DNA of 20,430 nucleotides, taken from positions 1 to 20,430 of the forward strand of contig JAEDJP010000015.1 in the NCBI GenBank assembly GCA_016296285.1. The letters are read 5' to 3'. Source of the DNA: Bacilli bacterium. GTDB lineage: Bacteria; Bacillota_I; Bacilli_A; RFN20; CAG-826. Position numbers and translations under genes: made by a program. This document shows, piece after piece, positions 1 to 5,003 of the stretch (position 1 is its first letter; each line of letters starts with the position of its first letter). A model generated the notes under the pieces. That model did not search any database. It was not told the DNA's origin and was given only the letters and a program-made list of their open reading frames with translations.

Positions 1-684
1 GTAATAGTCAGTATCCGGATGAGTGGTCAACGTGAGGGTGTAGTTGCCGGATTTGACGACCTGGATGTTGGAACGGCGCGCATCGTTGCCATAGGCGCTG
101 CCCGGGTTATGGAAGATTTCCTCCTCCCCGAGATTGAATTCGCGCATGTAGCCGACGCCGCGCTGATTCTCCCAGCTCGAATTGATTGCGAACTGGAATT
201 GGTCTCCCGCGTAGAGATCCAAGGTGATCGTATATTCGTTTTTCTCGGCGTCCTTCGTTAGCTTCATGTCGTCGGTGACCGTCTTGCCCCAATTGGATTC
301 CAGGAGGATGGGGCTCGTACCCGAACCGACCACGTAGAAATCACGGGTGTCTGGCGTCGAGACTTCACTGACGAATTTCCCGAAGACGCTCATGTTTTCG
401 TTGATGGGATTCGAGAAGTCGAACGCATGGGTGAACGTCGGGGTGCCATACCACCCTTCGAAAGAATACCCTTCGACGACCGGGGTCCAGTCCGTCGCGG
501 TTTGCCCTGCCTCGACTTGATCCGTTTTCAAGACGGTGTCGCCGTGGTAAAAGGTGACGTCATAAACGGCAGGGACGTCAAGGGAAGCATCCGGCGAAGG
601 ATTGCCGCACGAGGTGAGGATGAGGCCGGTGCTAAAAAGAAGCGATGTGCAAATCACCAGTCCCGGATTTCGTAATTTTTTCAT
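1..684 (-). CDS. Lipoprotein with InlB-type repeat and possible glycan-binding domain (partial, C-terminus off window)
   Basis: The frame is open from the ATG at 684 to base 1 (228 codons, no stop), so the gene continues beyond the window. I read this frame directly from the reverse strand. The N-terminus is a lipoprotein signal: K-K-L-R, a hydrophobic stretch, then the lipobox L-T-S-C with Cys26 as the likely lipidated residue, giving an extracellular membrane-anchored protein. Residues about 41-104 resemble an InlB B-repeat / Listeria-Bacteroides repeat (VTFYHGD, then GYSFEGWYG, AFDFSNPI, FGKF). Residues about 115-228 form a beta-rich module (FYVVGSG, SNWGK, YTITLDLYAGDQFQFAIN, SGNYTLTL) resembling SusE/SusF- or CBM-type starch-binding modules; that resemblance is inferred. 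A strong Shine-Dalgarno sequence (AAGGAGGT, 4 nt spacing) fixes the start. The cre and LacI-type sites upstream suggest a sugar-controlled gene, perhaps first in a glycan operon. The substrate is unknown. Confidence 0.85.
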   Translation of the reverse strand, partial: MKKLRNPGLVICTSLLFSTGLILTSCGNPSPDASLDVPAVYDVTFYHGDTVLKTDQVEAGQTATDWTPVVEGYSFEGWYGTPTFTHAFDFSNPINENMSVFGKFVSEVSTPDTRDFYVVGSGTSPILLESNWGKTVTDDMKLTKDAEKNEYTITLDLYAGDQFQFAINSSWENQRGVGYMREFNLGEEEIFHNPGSAYGNDARRSNIQVVKSGNYTLTLTTHPDTDYY

Positions 685-709
685 AAAGACCTCCTTGTCC
701 ATGTAAATT

Positions 710-725
710 ACTTAATCGTTTAAGT
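710..725. promoter_or_regulatory. LacI-family-type operator overlapping the transcription start
   Basis: The minus-strand sequence ACTTAAACGATTAAGT is a near-perfect 16-bp palindrome with a central CG: arms ACTTAA/TTAAGT are perfect and one inner pair mismatches. The central-CG symmetry is typical of LacI/GalR-family operators. It covers the expected +1 of the promoter at 728-756, where a repressor would block initiation. The cognate regulator is not in the window. Confidence 0.55.
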
Positions 726-727
726 GG

Positions 728-756
728 ATTATATCAGCAGGATTTTTGATACGCAA
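728..756 (-). promoter_or_regulatory. Sigma-A promoter of the lipoprotein gene
   Basis: On the minus strand a -35 box TTGCGT (756-751) is followed after exactly 17 nt by a perfect -10 box TATAAT (733-728). The predicted start lies near 721, leaving a leader of about 37 nt with a strong ribosome binding site. This is one of the clearest promoters in the window. Confidence 0.85.
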
Positions 757-763
757 CTCAAAA

Positions 764-777
764 TGTTAGCGCTTTCA
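764..777 (-). promoter_or_regulatory. Catabolite-responsive element (cre), CcpA site
   Basis: The minus strand reads TGAAAGCGCTAACA, which fits every position of the Gram-positive cre consensus TGWAARCGYTWNCW. It lies just upstream of the -35 box of the lipoprotein promoter. This implies control by CcpA, although a site this far upstream could activate or repress. A weaker TTGC-N9-GCAA inverted repeat follows at about 809-825. Confidence 0.65.
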
Positions 778-867
778 TTTCCGTTTTATAAACGGATTTC
801 CCAAGAATTGCAAAACGTTGGCAAAACCTCTCTTGGTCAACGTGATGAAGCTCCGTTATTCTGCCTC

Positions 868-883
868 TTTTCCTTAAGGAAAA
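868..883. promoter_or_regulatory. Perfect 16-bp palindrome overlapping the MATE ribosome binding site
   Basis: TTTTCCTTAAGGAAAA is a perfect palindrome ending 7 nt before the MATE start codon at 891. Its right arm contains AAGGA (876-880), the only Shine-Dalgarno candidate for that gene. It could be a regulator operator or an RNA hairpin that hides the ribosome binding site. A weak promoter (TTGGTC 833-838, 17 nt, TTATTC 856-861) would start transcription close to it. Confidence 0.45.
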
Positions 884-890
884 TCCTAGT

Positions 891-2405
891 ATGATTGGTG
901 CGATGAAATTCCTGTCTAAGATCAAACGTCTCTTCGATCCCATGGATCTCACGAAAGGTCCGATCGCCAAAGGCATCCTCCTTTTCGCCATTCCAATCAT
1001 CCTCTCTTTGGTCTTTCAGCAAATCTACGTCCTCACGGACGCGACCATCGTGGGCAAAACCCTTTCCGAGCCCGAGATTGCCGGGGTGAACAGCACTGGC
1101 AGCCTCGTCTTCACCGTCCTGCAATTCGGGTTTGGCTGCGCCTCCGGATTCAGCGTCATCATCGCCGAAGCCATTGGCAAGAAAGACGATGCGAAGATGC
1201 GTTCTTCCTTTTATCTTCAGATTCTTCTCGTTTTGATCATCAGCATCCTTCTGACCACCGCCGGCATCGCGTTGATCCCGACCTTGCTCAAGGCCCTCGG
1301 CATCGTCCCTTCCGCAAGCGATCCCGTCATGCAGAAAACCTACGAATCCGCATACACGTACCTCGCGATTATCTACGGAGGCATCCTTTGCCAGCTTCTT
1401 TACAACAGCATCGTCGCGACCTTGCGTTCGATGGGCGACTCCTTCGTCCCGTTCCTTTTCCTGCTCGGTTCCACCGTCCTTAACGTCTGCCTCGACCTCC
1501 TATTCATTTCCGTCTTCTCCTGGGGCGTCGCCGGCAGCGCCATCGCGACCGTCTTGAGCCAAGGGATCGCCGCGGTCGGTGCCCTCGTCTACGCCTTGTA
1601 TCGTTATCCAAACCTCCGCTACAAGAAAAAGGAAACGAAGGTCACGGGCAGCGATGTCTGGGCCCACCTGAAAAACGGGCTTCCCCTCGGGTTCCAATTC
1701 AGCATCCTGGCCATCGGGATGATCGTGATGCAGGCCTCGATCATCGCCTTCGACATCCAGCCGGATGGCACGATGCTCGCGACGATGCCCGCCCAACTCG
1801 GCTATGCCGCGGGATGCAAGATCATCAACCTCCTGATGGTCCCCTTCAGCGGCCTTGGGACCGCGTTCCTTTCTTTCGCAGGCCAAAATTACGGGGCAAA
1901 GCAACCGGCCCGTCTCAAGGAAGGGCTCAAGAAAACCGCTTTGCTCATGGTTGCGTTCTGGGTGGTTTTGGCCCTCGTCGGGTTGCTTCTCACGATTCAA
2001 GGGGCCTATCAATACCTCTTCCTTTCCGCGGACAAAATCACCGAGGAATCCATCGCCTTCGGAAACATCTATCTCTACGTTTCCGTTCCGAGCCTCATCT
2101 TTCTTGGCTTTCTGTTCCTGCTTCGTTTTACCTTGCAGGGCCTTCAAAAGCCCCTTTGGCCTTTCCTCGCGGGCATGGGGGAACTCGCGGCCCGCATTCT
2201 CCTTTGCCTTTTCTTGCCTTCCCTGATTGCCGGAGGCCCCATCTCCAGCGCCGTCGGGGCTTTCCCGTTCCTCGGGGCCGCTCTCGGGGATCCCGGGGCA
2301 TGGATGGTCGCTCCCCTCATGATGATCATGCCGACCATAAAAGCCATCAAAGAGTTCGCCCTGCAGACAGAGGAAAGCGACGCCTCCCTCGCGGAAACGA
2401 AGTGA
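891..2405 (+). CDS. MATE-family multidrug/cation efflux transporter
   Basis: A 504-residue polytopic membrane protein. It has the usual MATE length and about 12 hydrophobic segments. The N-terminal pattern (GPIAKGILLFAIPIILSLVF, then an aspartate in LTDATIVGK and later GFGCASGFSVIIAEAIGKKD) is typical of MATE exporters, with the second half repeating the fold (GAGLGT-like region around QLGYAAGCKI and FAGQNYGA). Such proteins export drugs or toxic cationic metabolites using a proton or sodium gradient; the substrate cannot be told from sequence. The start at 891 is favoured over the in-frame ATG at 903 because AAGGA lies 10 nt upstream. The gene appears monocistronic. It converges on the Nudix gene with only 20 bp between stops and no obvious terminator there. 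Confidence 0.9.
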   Translation: MIGAMKFLSKIKRLFDPMDLTKGPIAKGILLFAIPIILSLVFQQIYVLTDATIVGKTLSEPEIAGVNSTGSLVFTVLQFGFGCASGFSVIIAEAIGKKDDAKMRSSFYLQILLVLIISILLTTAGIALIPTLLKALGIVPSASDPVMQKTYESAYTYLAIIYGGILCQLLYNSIVATLRSMGDSFVPFLFLLGSTVLNVCLDLLFISVFSWGVAGSAIATVLSQGIAAVGALVYALYRYPNLRYKKKETKVTGSDVWAHLKNGLPLGFQFSILAIGMIVMQASIIAFDIQPDGTMLATMPAQLGYAAGCKIINLLMVPFSGLGTAFLSFAGQNYGAKQPARLKEGLKKTALLMVAFWVVLALVGLLLTIQGAYQYLFLSADKITEESIAFGNIYLYVSVPSLIFLGFLFLLRFTLQGLQKPLWPFLAGMGELAARILLCLFLPSLIAGGPISSAVGAFPFLGAALGDPGAWMVAPLMMIMPTIKAIKEFALQTEESDASLAETK

Positions 2406-2425
2406 CAAGGGAATGATTGGGGTGC

Positions 2426-2944
2426 CTATTCGAAGCAATGACCTTCGATGAGTATCCTCAAAACCATGGTGTCCCTTTCGATCATGACGGGGTCGGCCTC
2501 TCCGTGATCGTGGGTAAGATTGATGCGAATCGCTTCCAAAGGATCCACGAGTTTTAAGGCGAACCCCTCTTCTTTTTCGTAAGCGTCGAGGCGCGGGGAA
2601 GCTCGATGGGAATCAACCTCCGCGAAATAGTAGTAACTATCCTGCAGGAAGATGCCGTTTTCGCTTTCGTCATCCTTTTGGACGCGATGGACGCAACCGA
2701 ATTCCCGGATCGAATCCCGTTTTACGATCAACCCCGTCTCTTCTTCTGTCTCGCGCGACAAAGCTTCTTCGCGGCTTTCGTTCGCATGGATTCCTCCTCC
2801 TGGAAACTTGAAATAGTCGAAACGGGTCGAATGGACCAGGTAGATTTTCTTCTCGCATAGCAAAATGGCGCGGGCAGAGGGACGAGAAACAACTGGACCG
2901 GCAGGATCATAATCCTTGGTATCGATCTCAAACAGAAGGCGCAT
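2426..2944 (-). CDS. Nudix hydrolase domain protein
   Basis: A 172-residue protein with a complete Nudix box at residues 50-72: G-x5-E-x7-R-E-T-E-E-E-T-G-L, including the metal-binding glutamates 68 and 69. Nudix enzymes hydrolyse nucleoside diphosphates linked to another group; the substrate here is unknown. The sequence before the box (FDYFKFPGGG) and the tail with acidic stretches match small cytosolic ADP-ribose or oxidised-nucleotide hydrolases, but no subfamily signature is decisive. I place the start at the ATG at 2944: AAAGGA lies about 10 nt upstream, and any longer version would read through the tRNA-Arg terminator and the tRNA itself. The gene follows tRNA-Arg on the same strand. 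Confidence 0.85.
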   Translation of the reverse strand: MRLLFEIDTKDYDPAGPVVSRPSARAILLCEKKIYLVHSTRFDYFKFPGGGIHANESREEALSRETEEETGLIVKRDSIREFGCVHRVQKDDESENGIFLQDSYYYFAEVDSHRASPRLDAYEKEEGFALKLVDPLEAIRINLTHDHGEADPVMIERDTMVLRILIEGHCFE

Positions 2945-2970
2945 AGACCTATTATTCCTTTTCGCGCGAA

Positions 2971-3003
2971 AGAAAAACAGGGCCCACGATGTGAGACCTG
3001 TTT
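2971..3003 (-). terminator. Intrinsic terminator of tRNA-Arg
   Basis: On the minus strand a 7-bp stem AAACAGG/CCTGTTT (3003-2997 with 2981-2975) encloses a 15-nt loop and runs into TTTTTCT. It sits 7 nt after the tRNA CCA end, so it terminates the tRNA transcript. Read-through could feed the Nudix gene. Confidence 0.65.
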
Positions 3004-3010
3004 GCAAGCA

Positions 3011-3087
3011 TGGTGCGCCCGAGGCGATTCGAACGCCTGACCCCAACCTTCGGAGGGTTGTACTCTATCCAGCTGAGCTACGAGCGC
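3011..3087 (-). tRNA. tRNA-Arg (anticodon CCG)
   Basis: A 77-nt cloverleaf. The acceptor stem is GCGCTCG/CGGGCGC with a G-U pair, followed by discriminator A and an encoded CCA. The D-arm is GCTCAGCTGGATAGAGT. The anticodon stem CAACC/GGTTG holds the loop CTCCGAA, giving anticodon CCG for codon CGG. The T stem AGGCG/CGCCT holds the loop TTCGAAT. It has its own promoter (3114-3143) and terminator (2971-3003). Confidence 0.97.
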
Positions 3088-3113
3088 GAGCACCGGTTTT
3101 GCCGGCGAGGGAT

Positions 3114-3143
3114 ATTGTAGGAACCGAGGGAAAATAAAGTCAA
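3114..3143 (-). promoter_or_regulatory. Promoter of tRNA-Arg
   Basis: The minus strand has TTGACT (3143-3138), 18 nt, then TACAAT (3119-3114). The -10 box ends 26 nt before the mature tRNA 5' end, leaving a short processed leader. The promoter begins just after the arsR-type stop codon. Confidence 0.75.
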
Positions 3144-3161
3144 TCGAAATCGGGGCGCAAA

Positions 3162-3443
3162 TCAAGCGGAATAGCGGCAAGGGGTAACGAGAAAACGGAA
3201 AACCTCATCGATCTTCTCCTGATTCACTACATAGTGAACCCATTTCCATTCCTTCTTTTCCTCGACGAGCTGGCATTCGACCAAAATCTTCATGTGATGG
3301 CTGAGCGTGGGTTGGGTGCAACCGATGGTCGTCACGAGCTCACTCGCGGTCATTCCCGGCTTGGCCAAAAGCAATTTCACGATACGGATACGAGTCTCGT
3401 GAGCAAAAGCCTTGAACAGTAAAACAGCGTCATCTTGATGCAT
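3162..3443 (-). CDS. ArsR/SmtB-family winged-helix regulator
   Basis: A 93-residue protein made almost entirely of one ArsR-type winged helix: FKAFAHETRIRIVKLLL (helices 1-2), then TASELVTTIGCTQPTLSHHMKIL (helix-turn-helix, about residues 32-55), then a wing (LVEEKKEWKWVHYVV). The usual alpha-3 metal site ELCVCDL is absent, because the equivalent stretch is SELVTTIGC with a single cysteine. Regulation by arsenic or cadmium through that site is therefore unlikely and the effector is unknown. The start ATG has AAGGGGG 6 nt upstream. The gene is divergent from the potassium operon at 3715, separated by 271 bp. No target operon is linked on its own strand. Confidence 0.9.
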   Translation of the reverse strand: MHQDDAVLLFKAFAHETRIRIVKLLLAKPGMTASELVTTIGCTQPTLSHHMKILVECQLVEEKKEWKWVHYVVNQEKIDEVFRFLVTPCRYSA

Positions 3444-3468
3444 TTTTGTCCCCCTTTGGACTTTCTTA

Positions 3469-3496
3469 ATGATAGAACAATTTCAGCATTTTTCAA
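3469..3496 (-). promoter_or_regulatory. Promoter of the ArsR-type gene
   Basis: The minus strand has TTGAAA (3496-3491), 16 nt, then TATCAT (3474-3469). A short inverted repeat TTCT-N7-AGAA overlaps the -10 region and could be the autoregulatory operator, but this is weak. Confidence 0.55.
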
Positions 3497-3515
3497 GGGC
3501 TTTTCTTGTAAAACA

Positions 3516-3597
3516 ATCCGCTCTATTTTCACTTTTGACAGGATTTTAAAACTCGTATGAAAAAGAATGCTTTCGGTCTTCCATCCGCGTCTATTTT
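3516..3597 (+). repeat. Imperfect direct repeat in the arsR/trk divergent region
   Basis: ATCCGCTCTATTTT (3516-3529) recurs as ATCCGCGTCTATTTT (3583-3597), differing by one inserted G, with starts 67 bp apart. The first copy lies just upstream of TTGACA at 3535. It could be a regulator site or chance. Confidence 0.4.
3535..3561 (+). promoter_or_regulatory. Possible promoter of the potassium-uptake operon
   Basis: A consensus -35 box TTGACA (3535-3540) is followed after 15 nt by TATGAA (3556-3561). The spacing is short. It would give a leader of roughly 145 nt before the first gene at 3715. An alternative -10-like TAGTAT lies at 3691-3696 but leaves almost no room for the leader. Confidence 0.4.
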
Positions 3598-3630
3598 GTC
3601 AATCAACCTCCCGAGAATTCGAGAAACCTC

Positions 3631-3647
3631 TTAACAAACCCTTAACA
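3631..3647 (+). promoter_or_regulatory. TTAACA-N5-TTAACA direct repeat (OmpR/PhoP-type response-regulator site)
   Basis: Two perfect TTAACA hexamers at 3631-3636 and 3642-3647 are spaced 11 bp start to start, one helical turn. This is the classic geometry of OmpR/PhoB-family tandem sites and matches the B. subtilis PhoP box. It sits 68 bp before the operon that ends with an OmpR-family regulator (7950-8606), which suggests autoregulation. No third copy is visible at the flanking 11-bp positions. Confidence 0.5.
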
Positions 3648-3714
3648 CGAGGCTCCGAAATGCGAATGGAACCTTCACACGGGGGAGGGCTAGTATTTTG
3701 GCGAAAGGAAAAAC

Positions 3715-3930
3715 ATGAAGGATTTCGAAGGCAAGAAAATCAAGGTCTACTTGAACTCCAACTACGGCTGGGTGTTCGTCACCGGCGCCTACGTGAAATG
3801 CGAGAACAACTTTTTGGCAATCTATAACCCGCAGGTGAAGAAAATCCAGTATTTCTCCCTCTTCTGCATCAAGGACGTGGAAATCATGGGGGAATATAAG
3901 GAAAACGAAGAGGACGATCTCGATGAATAG
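3715..3930 (+). CDS. Small conserved-looking protein leading the potassium operon; possible Sm-like fold
   Basis: I do not recognise this 71-residue protein by name. It is predicted cytosolic, with no signal or membrane segment. Residues 5-55 alternate hydrophobic and polar residues as in a small beta-barrel: GKKIKVYLN, then GWVFVTGAYVKCENNFLAIYN, then KKIQYFSLFCIKDVEI. That order resembles an Sm/Hfq-like core (strand 1, long bent strands 2-3, and a final I-x-x-V-x-I strand). The last 15 residues are very acidic (GEYKENEEDDLDE). The start has AAAGGA 5 nt upstream. Its stop overlaps the next gene by 8 bp, so it is translationally coupled to trkA-N. A role in potassium-channel regulation or RNA binding is inference only. 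Confidence 0.75.
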   Translation: MKDFEGKKIKVYLNSNYGWVFVTGAYVKCENNFLAIYNPQVKKIQYFSLFCIKDVEIMGEYKENEEDDLDE

Positions 3931-4363
3931 GCAGCAGGCTATCATCATCGGGGCGGGAAAGCTCGGGTGCCAAATCGCCAACGACCTGTCCAAAAGCGGG
4001 GCGAACGTCACCGTGCTCGACATGAAGAAAGAGGCCTTTGAAAGGCTCAATGAGTTCTCCGGTTTCACCAAGGTCGGGGACGGGGCGAACGCATCGATCC
4101 TTCGCGAATTAGGCCTCACCGAAAGCTCCACCCTCGTTCTGACGACCCAGGAAGATAACGTCAACCTCTTCATCGCGGACGTGGCGCAGCTCCTTTTCGG
4201 GGTGCAAGACATCTATGTCCGGCTCGCCGACAAAAACAAAACGAAGCTGATCACCAGCGAAAACATTCACCCCATTTGCCCGTTTTTGCTATCCATCAGC
4301 TATTTCCATTCCTTGCGAGAGAAAGGATACCAACCCGATGAAAGTGGTCGTGGCAGACGGTAA
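3923..4363 (+). CDS. TrkA-N (RCK) NAD-binding protein lacking the RCK-C domain
   Basis: A 146-residue protein consisting of one RCK N-terminal Rossmann domain. The dinucleotide signature is intact: IIIGAGKLGCQIANDL, followed by the acidic residue ending strand 2 (VTVLD), as in NAD(H)-binding TrkA/KtrA proteins. Conserved features continue with VGDGAN, an L-x-L-T-x-x-D/E-N-like stretch (LVLTTQEDNVN) and VRLADKNK. The protein ends at about residue 145 without the TrkA-C domain. It should dock on the cytoplasmic face of TrkH (5000-6508) and gate potassium uptake in response to nucleotide. It overlaps the small gene upstream (8 bp) and the next TrkA-like gene (26 bp). It complements its neighbour, which has a degenerate Rossmann motif but a C domain. 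Confidence 0.9.
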   Translation: MNRQQAIIIGAGKLGCQIANDLSKSGANVTVLDMKKEAFERLNEFSGFTKVGDGANASILRELGLTESSTLVLTTQEDNVNLFIADVAQLLFGVQDIYVRLADKNKTKLITSENIHPICPFLLSISYFHSLREKGYQPDESGRGRR

Positions 4364-5003
4364 CGAGGAAGCGGATTACATCATCCGGATGTATCACAAC
4401 CGGCAAAACAACCTCGTCGTCCTCAATAGCAGCGGAAGCATCGCGAACGAACTCAGCCGGAAAAACCGCATCGACGTCATCTTCGGAAAACCGACAAGCG
4501 AATACGATTTGCGCTTGGCGGGGATCGAGGGCGCCGACCTCTTTTTGGCGCTCGGGGAAAAGGACGTGGACAATTACGTGGCTTGCAAAATGGCAAAACT
4601 CCTTTTCCACGCGAAACGGACAATCGCCATCGTAAAAAACCCGGAAAACGTCGATTTGTTCAAGAGGCTCGGCATCGATTCCGCCGTCTGCTCGACGTAT
4701 TTGCTCGGCGAGACCATCGAGCAGGAAGCGAGCATCGAATCCTTGATCAAGACGCTTTCGCTCGAGGACAACAAGATCACCATGCTGGAAATTACGGTCG
4801 AAAAGGACTCCGCGCTCGCCGGGATGGCTTTGAAAGACCTGAAACCAGACGTCCCCCTCAACGTTTGCTGCGTCTTTCGCAACCCAAGCGTCTTGATCCC
4901 AAACGGCCAGACGGTTTTGCTGCCGCGCGATAAGGTCTTCGTCGTCGCCTCCTCCGAACACAAAGCCAGCGTAATGCAATTCCTCTCCAGGAAAAACACA
5001 TGA
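4338..5003 (+). CDS. TrkA-like protein: degenerate RCK-N domain plus RCK-C domain
   Basis: A 221-residue protein. Residues 1-120 align with a TrkA-N fold: the MKVVVADGNEEADYIIRMYH start, GKPTSEYDLRLAGIEGADLFLALGEKDVDNYVAC, then TIAIVKNPENVDLFKRLGID. The GxGxxG nucleotide loop is replaced by A-D-G-N-E-E, and the strand-2 aspartate by asparagine (VVLN), so canonical NAD binding is probably lost. Residues about 145-221 form a TrkA-C domain (LEITVEKDSALAGMALKDL, VFRNPSVLIPNGQTVLLPRDKVFVVASSE). Together with the upstream protein it resembles an E. coli-type tandem TrkA split into two chains. AAAGGA lies 10 nt before the start, and the stop overlaps the trkH start as ATGA. Confidence 0.88.
   Translation: MKVVVADGNEEADYIIRMYHNRQNNLVVLNSSGSIANELSRKNRIDVIFGKPTSEYDLRLAGIEGADLFLALGEKDVDNYVACKMAKLLFHAKRTIAIVKNPENVDLFKRLGIDSAVCSTYLLGETIEQEASIESLIKTLSLEDNKITMLEITVEKDSALAGMALKDLKPDVPLNVCCVFRNPSVLIPNGQTVLLPRDKVFVVASSEHKASVMQFLSRKNT

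Noticed and set aside
1500..2438. Long open frame opposite the MATE gene
   Set aside because: The product is low-complexity and charged with no domain, while the plus strand encodes a clear membrane transporter. It is a by-product of GC-biased codon use.
2945..3046. N-terminal extension of the Nudix protein to an ATG at 3046
   Set aside because: It would translate the tRNA-Arg 3' half and its terminator; the ATG at 2944 has its own ribosome binding site.
3541..3714. c-di-AMP (ydaO-type) riboswitch or other leader riboswitch for the potassium operon
   Set aside because: The conserved ydaO core could not be found, and no long pairing stems or terminator are visible in this leader.
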